Of a DNA stretch of 64,000 bases, positions 53,252-62,092 are shown one piece after another; the stretch's first letter is position 1, and each line of letters opens with the position of its first letter. This stretch comes from Aphanothece saxicola GSE-SYN-MK-01-06B (GTDB lineage: Bacteria > Cyanobacteriota > Cyanobacteriia > PCC-6307 > Cyanobiaceae), in the NCBI GenBank assembly GCA_019359745.1, contig JAHHGT010000002.1:62001-126000 (forward strand). The letters run 5' to 3'. The notes below the pieces were generated by a model. It saw only the letters and a list, made by a program, of their open reading frames with translations, did not search any database and was not told the DNA's origin. The translations under genes were made by a program, and so were the position numbers.

Positions 53252-54264
53252 TGGCCATTGCGGACGGGATCAGCCGGCGACGGGCCCTGCGTCTGCTGGG
53301 CGGTGGCGCAGCCGGAGGGGTCCTCCTGGCCGCCGGATGCACCCCCCGCTCCCGTCCCTCGGGCCCGCCCCGCCTCGGGATGCTCCAGTACGTCCGGGGT
53401 GCGGCCCCTGATGCCGCCCGCCGCGGGTTCGTGCAGGCCCTGGCCAGGGGCGGCTTCCGGCCGCCAGCCAGCCTGACGCTGCAGGAGCGCTTCGCCGATC
53501 GCAGCACGGCCACCAGCCGCGCCCAGGTGATCGAGCTGCTGGAAGACGGGGTCGACATGCTGGTGGCCATCGGCACCCCGCCCCTGGCCGCCATCCTGGC
53601 CATCGCGCCCGCCCGGGTGCCGGTGGTGTTCGCCTACTGCTCCAACCCCTGGGGGGCGGGGGCCGGCACCAGCTACACCAACCACCGGCCCAACGTCGTG
53701 GGCACGGTGAGCACCAGCCCCCTCGCCGAGCAGCTCGAGCTGGCCCGCCGGATCAGCCCTGGCCTGTCGAGCGTCGGGCTCGTCTTCAACCCCTCCGAGG
53801 CCAATGCCAGCTTCGAGGCGGAGTTGCTGCGCCGGGAAGCTACCCAGCGTTCGATCACGGTCGAGATCGAGCCGGTGTCCGGGCCGGGGGAGGTGGCCCG
53901 GGCCGCCGACGCGCTGGCCGCCCATCGGGTGGGAGCCCTGGTGCGGGTGGGCGACTACGCCACCAGCGTGGGCTTTCCCGCCCTGGCGGCGGCGGGCCTG
54001 CGCCATCGACTGCCGGTCTATTCCGTCGATCCCTCCGACAGCACCACGCTGGGCTGCCTGGCGGTGGTGGGCTGGGATCCGGAGGCCGATGGGGCCCTGG
54101 CCGGGGATCTGGCGGTCAAGGTGCTGCGGGGCCGCTCGCCCGCCGACCTGCCCTTCGAACCGGTGACCCAGAAGCTCCTGCTGCTGAATCGCCGCACGGC
54201 CCGGGCGATCGAGGTGACCTTCCCACCCGAGCTGCTGCGTCAGGCCGACCGGGTGGTGGGCTGA
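53251..54264 (+). CDS. ABC transporter substrate-binding lipoprotein (PF04392/TrpX type), orphan
   Basis: 337 residues. N-terminus 'ISRRRALRLLGGGAAGGVLL' has a Tat-like twin-arginine stretch, followed by a lipobox ending at Cys30. The mature domain is the type I periplasmic fold of the ABC_sub_bind family: 'DGVDMLVAIGTPPLAAILAI', 'RVPVVFAYCSNPWGAG', 'VVGTVSTSPLAEQLELARRI' and 'KLLLLNRRTARAIEVTFPPE'. These bind aromatic amino acids or other small molecules. No permease or ATPase partner is adjacent. The ATG shares its A with the ureF stop (TGATG), and ureG lies further on, behind two minus-strand genes. Confidence 0.8.
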   Translation: MAIADGISRRRALRLLGGGAAGGVLLAAGCTPRSRPSGPPRLGMLQYVRGAAPDAARRGFVQALARGGFRPPASLTLQERFADRSTATSRAQVIELLEDGVDMLVAIGTPPLAAILAIAPARVPVVFAYCSNPWGAGAGTSYTNHRPNVVGTVSTSPLAEQLELARRISPGLSSVGLVFNPSEANASFEAELLRREATQRSITVEIEPVSGPGEVARAADALAAHRVGALVRVGDYATSVGFPALAAAGLRHRLPVYSVDPSDSTTLGCLAVVGWDPEADGALAGDLAVKVLRGRSPADLPFEPVTQKLLLLNRRTARAIEVTFPPELLRQADRVVG

Positions 54265-54288
54265 GCCCTCCAGCGGCCGCCAGGGCGA

Positions 54289-55158
54289 TCAGGGCCTGCG
54301 GTCCTTCAGGTGGTCCCCGGGCCGGTCGATCAGCTCAAACAGCCAGCTCTCGTTGAGGGTCTTCACCAGGCGGTTGGTGGTGGCGGCCATGGTGGTCAGC
54401 TCGCGCAGGGTCTGGAGCAGCAGCGGGCGTGTCTGGGTTTCGGTGCTCTCCAGGCGCCGGATCAGGGCGGAGAGGTCGGCGGCGGTGCCGTCGGCGCGGC
54501 CCTCCAGGCGCTGCGCCAGCTGGCGGGTGGCGCCCAGGGTGCGGTTCAGCTCGCTGCTGCTGCGCTGGGCGTCGCTCTCCAGGCGGGTCGCCAGGCGGCG
54601 GCTGGCGGCCAGGGTCTGGTCCAGCTGGTCGAGGCTGCGGGGCAAGCGGGTTTCCGCCAGGCTGAGGCCGCTGCTGAGGGCCCGCTGCAGGGGGATGCGG
54701 CTGCTGGCCACCTCGGCGAGCAGATCCTCGAGATCAGGGCGACTGCTGAACACGATCGTCTCGCCATCCCCGATCGGCGGCTGGCCCACCGCCGCCGGAT
54801 CGGGGGTGATAGCGATGTAGCTGTCCCCCAGGAGGCCGATCTGGGCCAGTTCCGCCCGGCTGCGGCGCCCCACCATGGAGCGGTAAGGATCGCGTAGCTC
54901 CAGTTCCACCAGCACCTGGGCATCGGGTAGGAGCAGGATCCGGCGCACCTGGCCCACGGCGAACCCCGAGATCCGCACCGCCATGCCTGTCTGCAGGCCG
55001 GCGGCATCGAGGGTGCGGAACTGCAGGCGCACGCTGGGCGCCAGCCAGTTGCCGGCACGGGCGATCCCCAGCACGAACAGCCCCAGCAGACCCACCGCCC
55101 CCGCCAGGAAAACCAGGCTCTGGGGACCGGGGCGCCGCGGCGGAGCGGTGGGTGTCAC
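54289..55158 (-). CDS. MCE/MlaD-family protein
   Basis: 289 residues. One N-terminal membrane helix (LVFLAGAVGLLGLFVLGIAR), then the MCE domain ('LQTGMAVRISGFAVGQVRRI', 'GRRSRAELAQIGLLGDSYIA') and a helical tail with heptads ('LNRTLGATRQLAQRLEG'). Part of a lipid transport system between membranes. It starts 2 nt after the stop of the MlaE-type permease gene upstream. The Mla ATPase gene is not in this window. Confidence 0.87.
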   Translation of the reverse strand: MTPTAPPRRPGPQSLVFLAGAVGLLGLFVLGIARAGNWLAPSVRLQFRTLDAAGLQTGMAVRISGFAVGQVRRILLLPDAQVLVELELRDPYRSMVGRRSRAELAQIGLLGDSYIAITPDPAAVGQPPIGDGETIVFSSRPDLEDLLAEVASSRIPLQRALSSGLSLAETRLPRSLDQLDQTLAASRRLATRLESDAQRSSSELNRTLGATRQLAQRLEGRADGTAADLSALIRRLESTETQTRPLLLQTLRELTTMAATTNRLVKTLNESWLFELIDRPGDHLKDRRP

Positions 55159-55160
55159 CG

Positions 55161-55817
55161 TCAGCGGCCTCCCATGCGCAGGGGGTCGACGCTGATCGTC
55201 CAGAGCAGGTCGAGGCAGACCAGCAACCCCAGGCCCAGCAGGAACGACCGTGACATCCGGGAGGCCATCGCCATCGGGCCAGCGGAGGCGCGCCGCGCCT
55301 GCTGCAGACAGATGGCGGCGGTGATCGCGCCGTAAACAGCCGCCCTGGCCAGGGCGGCGGCGAAACGGGCCGGCTCCAGCTGGCCGATCAGAAAGGCCAC
55401 CTCCGCCACCACGTCGCCCTGGTTGAGGGTGAGGCTGGCGGTGATGATCACCGCCGCCATGAAATAGAGCAGCAGCACGACGCTGAGCAGGCCGCTGGCC
55501 AGCAGCTCGGGCCCCCAGGTGCCGGGGGACCGGCGTTCGCCGAGCAGCTGCGGTCCATCCCTCAGCAACAGCAGCAGGCTGACCAGCAGCGGCCCCAGGA
55601 ACAGCAGGGCCCGCACCGCCAGCAGTTCGACCGTGACCCTGGAGAGCTGCTGCAGGGGACTGCGCAGTAACTCGATGAATCCGAGGCAGACCACCACCCC
55701 CGTCCCGGTGACGGTCGCGACGAGTCGCCCATCCAGACGCTCGAAGCGGCGAATCAACCTGGGGATCGGTTCATCACTCACCGCGGCCATCGGCGCTGGC
55801 GTCAGGATGGCACCCAT
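55161..55817 (-). CDS. MlaE-family lipid transport permease
   Basis: 218 residues with five hydrophobic segments. 'LQQLSRVTVELLAVRALLFL', 'RSPGTWGPELLASGLLSVV' and 'TASLTLNQGDVVAEVAFLIG' are compatible with the MlaE permease family, although the usual GG and EE motifs of the conserved core are weakened. With MlaD downstream it would form part of an ABC-type lipid transporter. Alternative start ATG at 55790. Divergent from ureG with only 14 nt between the starts. Confidence 0.7.
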   Translation of the reverse strand: MGAILTPAPMAAVSDEPIPRLIRRFERLDGRLVATVTGTGVVVCLGFIELLRSPLQQLSRVTVELLAVRALLFLGPLLVSLLLLLRDGPQLLGERRSPGTWGPELLASGLLSVVLLLYFMAAVIITASLTLNQGDVVAEVAFLIGQLEPARFAAALARAAVYGAITAAICLQQARRASAGPMAMASRMSRSFLLGLGLLVCLDLLWTISVDPLRMGGR

Positions 55818-55831
55818 CCTGAAATCGGGCG

Positions 55832-56446
55832 ATGGGCAGCAAACTGCGGGTCGGGGTCGCGGGGCCGGTGGGTTCGGGAAAAACGGCCCTGGTGGATGCC
55901 CTCTGCCGCCGGCTGCGGGAACGGCTGCAGCTCGCGGTCGTCACCAACGACATCTACACCCAGGAGGATGCCCAGTTCCTCACCAGAGCCGGCTCCCTGG
56001 CCCCCGAGCGCATCCGCGGAGTCGAGACCGGAGGCTGTCCCCACACCGCCATCCGTGAGGACTGCTCGATCAACCGGGCGGCGGTGCAGGAACTGGAGGA
56101 GGCCTTCCCCGACCTGGACCTGGTGCTGGTGGAGAGCGGCGGCGACAACCTGGCGGCCAGCTTCAGTCCGGAACTGGTGGATCTCTGCATCTACGTGATC
56201 GACGTGGCCGCCGGCGACAAGATCCCCCGCAAGGGAGGGCCGGGCATCACCCGCTCCGATCTGCTGGTGATCAACAAGATCGACCTGGCACCCATGGTGG
56301 GGGCCAGCCTGACGGTGATGGAAGCCGACACCGACCGCATGCGCGGCGGTCGCCCCTGGTGCTTCACGAATCTGCGCAGCGGTGAAGGCCTGGATCGGGT
56401 CGAGAGCTTCCTGCTGCGGCAGCTGCCGGAGCCCGCAGCCGCCTGA
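55832..56446 (+). CDS. ureG: Urease accessory GTPase UreG
   Basis: 204 residues. P-loop [10 protein letters not shown] at residues 11-20, '[16 protein letters not shown]', '[15 protein letters not shown]' with the metal-binding CPH, and NKID in '[11 protein letters not shown]'. SIMIBI-class GTPase that powers nickel insertion into urease. Separated from ureEF by three unrelated genes. It is followed by a 213-nt gap and then urtA. Confidence 0.97.
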   Translation: MGSKLRVGVAGPVGSGKTALVDALCRRLRERLQLAVVTNDIYTQEDAQFLTRAGSLAPERIRGVETGGCPHTAIREDCSINRAAVQELEEAFPDLDLVLVESGGDNLAASFSPELVDLCIYVIDVAAGDKIPRKGGPGITRSDLLVINKIDLAPMVGASLTVMEADTDRMRGGRPWCFTNLRSGEGLDRVESFLLRQLPEPAAA

Positions 56447-56495
56447 GCCCTGAAGCCACTGCATATTCGCCTGTCACCCGTTCATCACCAAAACC

Positions 56496-56509
56496 GTAGG
56501 TAATGCAAC
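56496..56509 (+). promoter_or_regulatory. Candidate NtcA-type site upstream of urtA
   Basis: GTAGGTAATGCAAC, matching GTN10AC, with one difference from the NtcA consensus GTAN8TAC. It lies 150 nt before urtA in the 213-nt gap 56447-56659. The -10-like GCAAAT about 21 nt further is weak. A second GTN10AC (GTTACGGCGACTAC, 56624-56637) runs into a -10-like TACAAT (56635-56640) just before the start codon. NtcA control of urt genes is known in cyanobacteria; site choice here is inference. Confidence 0.35.
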
Positions 56510-56659
56510 ATATCGACAGCTAAGGCACGTGCAAATCCTCACCGCAGCAAGCCCTCGGTCGCTTTCTGTCTCATTGGATACCGGGAGTAACCACGTCCTT
56601 CCTTACCTTTCATTCTGCCGTCGGTTACGGCGACTACAATTCATCTTGAACAGGCTTCA

Positions 56660-57955
56660 ATGTCTCTGCATCTTTCAAGGCGACTGGCAGCTGCAATCGC
56701 CGCATCTGCCGTGAGCGTAACCCTCGTCTCCTGCGGGGGCGAGTCCGGGTCCGGCGGCAATTTCGACGGTGAAGTGAAGGTTGGCATCCTTCATTCGCTC
56801 AGCGGCACCATGGCCATTTCCGAAACGACTTTGAAAGAAGTCGAAGAAATGGCGATCAAGGAAATCAATGACGCCGGCGGCGTCAAAGTCGGCGGTAAGT
56901 CTTACAAGATCGTCGCTGTTGCCGAAGATGGTGCCTCCGACTGGCCCACCTTCGCCGAGAAAGCCCAGAAGCTGATCGACTCCGACAAGGTTGCCGTGGT
57001 CTTCGGCGGCTGGACCTCCGCCAGCCGCAAAGCGATGCTGCCGGTCTTCGAGTCGAAGAACCACATGCTCTTCTACCCGATCCAGTACGAGGGGCAGGAG
57101 TGCTCCAGGAACATCTTCTACACCGGCGCCGTTCCGAACCAGCAGGCCGAGCCTGCCGTTCAGTGGCTGATGGACAAGTTCTCCGACAAGCTCGGCAAGA
57201 AGGTGTACCTGGTTGGCTCTGACTACGTGTACCCACGTACGGCCAACACCATCATCAAGGAGCAGATGAAGGCTCTGGGTGGTGAAACTGTCGGCGAAGA
57301 CTACATCCCTCTCGGCAACACCGAGGTGGCCCCGATCATCGCCAAGATCAAGAAGGCCTTCCCGGATGGCGGGATCATCATCAACACCCTGAACGGTGAC
57401 TCCAACGTCGCCCTCTTCAAACAGTTCAAGGCCTCGGGCATTGACCCGGCCAAGTACCCGATCATGTCCTTCTCCATCGCGGAAGAGGAGATTCGTCAGA
57501 TCGGTCCTGAGTACACCACCGGTACCTATGCCGCCTGGAACTTCTTCATGAGCCTGGACACTCCGGCTTCCAAGAAGTTCACCGCAGACTTCCAGGCCAT
57601 GTATGGCGCTGATCGGGTCACCGGTGACCCGGCGGAATCCGCCTACAACATGGTCTACCTCTGGAAGAACGCCGTCGAGAAGGCCGGCACCTTTGAGGAT
57701 CTCGACAAAGTCCGTACGGACATGATCGGGATCACCTTCGCCGCTCCCCAGGGCGAAATCAAGATGTTCCCCAACCACCACACCTCCGAGCGGGTGCTCA
57801 TCGGCGAAGCCGAGAACAGCGGCCAGTTCAAGATCCTGTACGACAGCGTCAAGGCCATCCCCCCGATTCCCTGGAACCAGTTCGTTCCTGAGACCAAGGG
57901 CTTCACCTGCGACTGGACCCAGGATCGTCCTGACGCCGGCAAGTTCAAGATGTGA
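56660..57955 (+). CDS. urtA: Urea ABC transporter substrate-binding lipoprotein
   Basis: 431 residues. Lipoprotein signal with lipobox ending at Cys25 ('VSVTLVSCGG'). Mature domain is the UrtA/Leu-Ile-Val-binding type: 'VGILHSLSGTMAISETTLKE', 'DWPTFAEKAQKLIDSDKV', 'VFGGWTSASRKAMLPVFE', 'YPIQYEGQECSRNIFYTGA' and 'EIKMFPNHHTSE'. Captures urea at very low concentration and hands it to UrtBC. It is the first gene of urtABCDE. Codon use is less GC-biased than in the neighbouring ure genes, perhaps because of high expression. Confidence 0.97.
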   Translation: MSLHLSRRLAAAIAASAVSVTLVSCGGESGSGGNFDGEVKVGILHSLSGTMAISETTLKEVEEMAIKEINDAGGVKVGGKSYKIVAVAEDGASDWPTFAEKAQKLIDSDKVAVVFGGWTSASRKAMLPVFESKNHMLFYPIQYEGQECSRNIFYTGAVPNQQAEPAVQWLMDKFSDKLGKKVYLVGSDYVYPRTANTIIKEQMKALGGETVGEDYIPLGNTEVAPIIAKIKKAFPDGGIIINTLNGDSNVALFKQFKASGIDPAKYPIMSFSIAEEEIRQIGPEYTTGTYAAWNFFMSLDTPASKKFTADFQAMYGADRVTGDPAESAYNMVYLWKNAVEKAGTFEDLDKVRTDMIGITFAAPQGEIKMFPNHHTSERVLIGEAENSGQFKILYDSVKAIPPIPWNQFVPETKGFTCDWTQDRPDAGKFKM

Positions 57956-57987
57956 TCACGGCCCAGTCCGTGCGTCCATGAAAGACA

Positions 57988-58009
57988 GGTGGTTCCTCCG
58001 GGAGCCACC
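57988..58009 (+). terminator. Hairpin between urtA and urtB
   Basis: Stem GGTGGTTCC/GGAGCCACC (9 bp with one G-U pair) and a TCCG loop, 33 nt after the urtA stop and followed by CCTTTCC. It may attenuate transcription or protect the urtA message, giving more binding protein than permease. Confidence 0.45.
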
Positions 58010-58094
58010 CCTTTCCGGTTCAACACACCACCACGTTCGACCCGATCGAGCGCCGCCCAGGCGACGCTCGATCTAACGTTCAACACTCATTCCG

Positions 58095-59252
58095 TTGGAA
58101 CTTTTCTTTTCTCAGATACTCGATGGCCTGAGCATCGGGTCGGTCCTGCTGCTTGCAGCCACGGGCCTGGCGATCGTCTTCGGGTTGATGGGCGTCATCA
58201 ATCTCGCCCACGGCGAGTTCATGATGCTCGGGGCCTATGTCACCTACGTGGTGCAGTCGGCCTTCAAGCCCATGGGTGGTGTGATCTTCGAACTGTATTT
58301 CCCGATCTCTCTGGTTCTCGCCTTCATCGTGACGGCGCTCATTGGAGTGCTGTTGGAGAGAACGTTGATCCGGCAGCTCTATGGCCGCCCTCTGGAAACA
58401 CTGCTTGCCACCTGGGGCGTCAGCCTGATTCTCATCCAGCTGATTCGTAGTGTGTCAACCGCCATGATGCTGGGCATCATTGTCGGCGTTGTGGTTGGTT
58501 TCCTTCTTTCAAAGCTACTCGGGGCCAAGTTCTCCGAGAAGCCCTTCTTCACCTATCTCAACGGACTCGGCTGGGCGATCGCCATCGGCATTGGCCTGGT
58601 CGCCGTCAACCTGTTCGACCAGATTCGGCCCCTCTCCAAGGCCTGGTTCGGCCCCCGCAACATTGACGTCACAGCGCCCAAGTGGCTGCAGGGAAGCTGG
58701 GGGATGATCGGCACCATTGAGCTGCCGGGTCTGCGCATCTTCATCATTTTGCTCTCGGCCCTGCTGCTGCTGGCCACGTATTGGTTTCTCAACAAGAGTG
58801 TCTGGGGGCTGCGAATCCGCGCCGTGACCCAGAACCGCCAGATGAGCAATTGCCTCGGTATTCCCACCGATCGCGTCGACAGCATCACCTTCGGGATTGG
58901 ATCCGGGCTGGCCGGTGTGGCTGGCTGTGCCATCACCCTGCTGGGCTCGGTGGGACCGAACCTGGGCGCCGCCTACATCGTGTCCTGCTTCATGGTCATC
59001 GTTCTCGGTGGTGTGGGCAATCTGCTGGGCACGGTGTTGGCCTCGCTGCTGCTGGGCATCATCCAGTCGGTGATCGGTTCGGGCACCCTGCTGACCATCT
59101 TCCCGGACATGCCCCTGGCGGCGAAAGGAGTGATTGAGTTCTTCGCCACCACCAGCATGTCGCTGGTGCTGGTGTTCATCTTCATCATTGTCTTCCTGCA
59201 GTTCCGCCCCAACGGCATGTTCCCCCAGAAGGGTCGCTCGGTCGATGCCTGA
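58095..59252 (+). CDS. urtB: Urea ABC transporter permease UrtB
   Basis: 385 residues, LivH-type permease with about eight membrane helices. 'LAIVFGLMGVINLAHGEFMM' near the N-terminus, 'WGLRIRAVTQNRQMSNCLGI' (the EAA-type loop) and 'GPNLGAAYIVSCFMVIVLGG' are characteristic. Start codon TTG at 58095. Works with UrtC as the membrane channel. One HIP1 octamer at 58575-58582. Confidence 0.95.
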   Translation: MELFFSQILDGLSIGSVLLLAATGLAIVFGLMGVINLAHGEFMMLGAYVTYVVQSAFKPMGGVIFELYFPISLVLAFIVTALIGVLLERTLIRQLYGRPLETLLATWGVSLILIQLIRSVSTAMMLGIIVGVVVGFLLSKLLGAKFSEKPFFTYLNGLGWAIAIGIGLVAVNLFDQIRPLSKAWFGPRNIDVTAPKWLQGSWGMIGTIELPGLRIFIILLSALLLLATYWFLNKSVWGLRIRAVTQNRQMSNCLGIPTDRVDSITFGIGSGLAGVAGCAITLLGSVGPNLGAAYIVSCFMVIVLGGVGNLLGTVLASLLLGIIQSVIGSGTLLTIFPDMPLAAKGVIEFFATTSMSLVLVFIFIIVFLQFRPNGMFPQKGRSVDA

Positions 59253-59298
59253 CCCGAACCCGCCCACGCTCTGCAGATTTCCGTTCCATCTCCCCACC

Positions 59299-59304
59299 AG
59301 GAGG
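59299..59304 (+). promoter_or_regulatory. Ribosome-binding site of urtC
   Basis: AGGAGG, 8 nt before the GTG start of urtC. A perfect Shine-Dalgarno sequence, rare in this window, which decides the GTG start. Confidence 0.75.
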
Positions 59305-59312
59305 CCCTACCT

Positions 59313-60419
59313 GTGAAACTCTTCCAACGACTCGTCCCCTGGATTCTCCTGGCGATCGCCCTGTTCATTCTTCCGGCGGCGCTCGACGATTTCCGCCTCA
59401 ACCTCTTCGGCCGCTACTTCGCGCTGTCGATCACGGCTCTGGCGATCGACCTGATCTGGGGGTACACCGGTCTGTTGAGCCTGGGGCAGGGCATCTTCTT
59501 TGCCCTGGGGGGCTATGCGGTAGCCATGAACCTGATGCTCAACACCAAGAGCCTGGCGGGCGGCAACGGCATCCCCAAGTTCTTCGAGAACTACGGCGTT
59601 GATCAGCTTCCCTTCTTCTGGCAACCCTTCTGGTCGCCGGTGTTCGCCCTGATGGCCCTCTGGGTGATTCCTGCGGCGGTGGCTGGTGTGGTGGGTTGGT
59701 TGATCTTCAGAAACCGAATCAAGGGGGTGTACTTCTCGATCATCACCCAGGCGGCGTTGATGGTCTTCTTCCACTTCTTCAACGGCCAGCAGAAACTCTT
59801 TGACGGCACCAACGGCCTCAAGACCAGCACCACCGAACTGTTCGGCCAGTTGGTGGGTTCTCCCGACATGCAGGTCTGGTTCTATCGCCTCACGGTGGTT
59901 CTTCTGCCTCTGGCGTTCCTGGTCTGTCGTTATTTCACCAGCGGCCGCTTCGGTGATGCCCTGATCGCCATCCGTGACGATGAAAGCCGCCTGCGCTTCG
60001 CGGGTTTCAACCCCGTGCCCTTCAAGACGATCGTTTTTCTGGTGGCTGGGGCCCTCTGTGGCATCTCCGGGGCCCTCTACACGGTCCAATCCGGCATCGT
60101 GTCGCCCCAGTACATGTCGATCTCCTTCTCGATCGAGATGGTGATCTGGGTGGCCGTGGGTGGTCGGGGAACGTTGGTGGGTCCGATCATCGGCGCCACG
60201 CTGGTGAACTACCTGCGCAGCCTGGTGAGTGAAGCGCTGCCTGAGGCCTGGCTGTTTGTGCAGGGGGCCCTGTTCATCTTCGTGGTTGTTCTGATGCCCG
60301 ATGGCATTTATGGCTGGATCACCAAGGGTGGGTTCCGCACCTTTCTGGCCGCCTTTGGCATCGCCAAGAAAGCAAAGACCTATCCCCAGCTGGACAAGGA
60401 GGCCATTCCGGTGGATTAG
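59313..60419 (+). CDS. urtC: Urea ABC transporter permease UrtC
   Basis: 368 residues, LivM-type permease. 'LIWGYTGLLSLGQGIFFALG' near the start, 'GDALIAIRDDESRLRFAGFN' as the cytoplasmic EAA-type loop, and 'WVAVGGRGTLVGPIIGA' near the end. GTG start at 59313 with a perfect AGGAGG site. Forms the membrane channel with UrtB. Confidence 0.95.
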   Translation: MKLFQRLVPWILLAIALFILPAALDDFRLNLFGRYFALSITALAIDLIWGYTGLLSLGQGIFFALGGYAVAMNLMLNTKSLAGGNGIPKFFENYGVDQLPFFWQPFWSPVFALMALWVIPAAVAGVVGWLIFRNRIKGVYFSIITQAALMVFFHFFNGQQKLFDGTNGLKTSTTELFGQLVGSPDMQVWFYRLTVVLLPLAFLVCRYFTSGRFGDALIAIRDDESRLRFAGFNPVPFKTIVFLVAGALCGISGALYTVQSGIVSPQYMSISFSIEMVIWVAVGGRGTLVGPIIGATLVNYLRSLVSEALPEAWLFVQGALFIFVVVLMPDGIYGWITKGGFRTFLAAFGIAKKAKTYPQLDKEAIPVD

Positions 60420-60482
60420 CCCACCAGGGAACCGGTCCTGGTTTGTCTGCTGTGACTGCTTTTTCGATTTCGCACCCTTCCG

Positions 60483-61235
60483 ATGTCCATGTCAGAACCT
60501 CTACTCGAGCTCAATGACGTCAGCGTGAGTTTCGACGGCTTTTATGCCCTCACCGACCTCAGCCTGAAGCTCTACAAGGGTGAATTGAAGTCCATCATCG
60601 GCCCCAACGGTGCTGGCAAGACCACCTTTCTGGATGTGATCACAGGCAAAGTGCGGCCCACGAAGGGGACGGTGACGTTCAAGGGGAAGTCGCTGCTCGG
60701 CGTCTCCGAGCAACAGATCTCCCGAGATGGCATCGGTCGCAAGTTTCAGACCCCCCGGGTGTTTGAGAATCTCACGGTGTTGCGCAACCTGGAACTGTCT
60801 GCCTCACCTGAAAAGAACGCCTTCAGCCTGCTGGGCTCCGGCCTGCCCCAATCCTCGAAGGATGAGGTGCATCGGATCATGAATTACGTCGGTCTGACCC
60901 CGTTTGCGACCGTCAAGGCCGGCTCGCTCTCCCACGGGCAGAAGCAATGGTTGGCGATCGCCTCACTCGTGGCCCAGGCCCCCGAGGTGCTGCTGCTGGA
61001 TGAACCTGTCGCTGGTCTCACCGACGAGGAAACCCTGCGCACCGCAGAGCTGATCAAGTCCCTGGCCGGCGACCACACCGTGGTGGTGATAGAGCACGAC
61101 ATGGAGTTCATCCGCGACCTGGGTTTTGACGTCACCGTCCTGCACCAGGGACAGGTGCTCACCGAAGGGCCGCTGGAGAAGGTCAAATCCGACCCGCGGG
61201 TGATCGAGGTCTACCTGGGGCCGCCCGAACAGTAA
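60483..61235 (+). CDS. urtD: Urea ABC transporter ATP-binding protein UrtD
   Basis: 250 residues. Walker A GPNGAGKTT in 'SIIGPNGAGKTTFLDVITGK', signature as LSHGQKQW (a common UrtD/LivG variant), Walker B LLLDEPVAGL and switch His in 'VVIEHDMEFI'. LivG-like ATPase. 63 nt after urtC. A second ATG two codons downstream is an alternative start. Confidence 0.95.
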   Translation: MSMSEPLLELNDVSVSFDGFYALTDLSLKLYKGELKSIIGPNGAGKTTFLDVITGKVRPTKGTVTFKGKSLLGVSEQQISRDGIGRKFQTPRVFENLTVLRNLELSASPEKNAFSLLGSGLPQSSKDEVHRIMNYVGLTPFATVKAGSLSHGQKQWLAIASLVAQAPEVLLLDEPVAGLTDEETLRTAELIKSLAGDHTVVVIEHDMEFIRDLGFDVTVLHQGQVLTEGPLEKVKSDPRVIEVYLGPPEQ

Positions 61236-61264
61236 TCGCTTTCCGACCATCACCCACCGACCCC

Positions 61265-61990
61265 ATGTCCACCACCAGCGCCCAACCCCTGCTCCAGGTC
61301 TCCGACCTGAATGTCTATTACGGAGAAAGCCACATTCTCCGCAACGTTGACCTGACCATCCACGAAGGCAAGATGGTCTGCCTGATCGGCCGGAACGGCG
61401 TCGGCAAGACCACCTTCCTCAAGACAGTCATCGGCCTGTTGCAGCAGCGGTCGGGGACGATCAACTACCAGGATGGTCAGCTCACGACCCAGCCGCCCTA
61501 CAGGCGCGCCCGTGCCGGGATCGGCTATGTCTCCCAGGGCCGGGACATCATTCCCCAGGTGACGGTCAAGGAGAATCTGCTGCTCGGCATGGAAGCCCTC
61601 CCCGGGGGTCTGGAAAAGAACCGCCACATCGATCCGCTGATTTTCGATCTGTTCCCGATCCTCGAAAAGTTTCTCAAGCGCAAGGGGGGTGACCTCAGTG
61701 GCGGTCAGCAACAACAGCTGGCCATCGCCCGCGCCCTGCTGGGCAAGCCCAAGTTGCTGCTCCTGGATGAACCCACCGAAGGCATTCAGCCCTCGATCAT
61801 CCTCGACATCGAGCACGCCGTGCAGCGGATCATGAAGGAAACAGGTATCAGCGTATTGCTGGTCGAACAGCATCTCCACTTCGTGCGCCAGTCCGATTTC
61901 TATTACGCCATGCAGCGCGGCGGCATCGTCTCCAGTGGCCAGACCGATCAGCTGTCCGACGACGTGATCAAGGAATTCCTCACGGTCTGA
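61265..61990 (+). CDS. urtE: Urea ABC transporter ATP-binding protein UrtE
   Basis: 241 residues. Walker A GRNGVGKTT, signature LSGGQQQQ, Walker B LLLDEPTEGIQPSI and switch His in 'LVEQHLHFVRQ'. LivF-like ATPase and the last gene of the operon, 29 nt after urtD. It is followed by a strong hairpin at 62008-62055. Confidence 0.95.
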   Translation: MSTTSAQPLLQVSDLNVYYGESHILRNVDLTIHEGKMVCLIGRNGVGKTTFLKTVIGLLQQRSGTINYQDGQLTTQPPYRRARAGIGYVSQGRDIIPQVTVKENLLLGMEALPGGLEKNRHIDPLIFDLFPILEKFLKRKGGDLSGGQQQQLAIARALLGKPKLLLLDEPTEGIQPSIILDIEHAVQRIMKETGISVLLVEQHLHFVRQSDFYYAMQRGGIVSSGQTDQLSDDVIKEFLTV

Positions 61991-62007
61991 AGCCAGCATC
62001 TCAGTCA

Positions 62008-62055
62008 AAACTCCCAGGCCAGGACCACCGCTGCGGTGGCAGGGTCTGGGAGTTT
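62008..62055. terminator. Bidirectional terminator between urtE and fmdB
   Basis: Outer stem AAACTCCCAG (62008-62017) with CTGGGAGTTT (62046-62055), perfect over 10 bp, and an inner stem CCACCGC/GCGGTGG. It sits between convergent urtE and fmdB and has A-rich and T-rich flanks suitable for termination in both directions. Confidence 0.75.
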
Positions 62056-62092
62056 CCGTTCGTCAGCACAGATCGCTGGCGACGCTAGTCGC

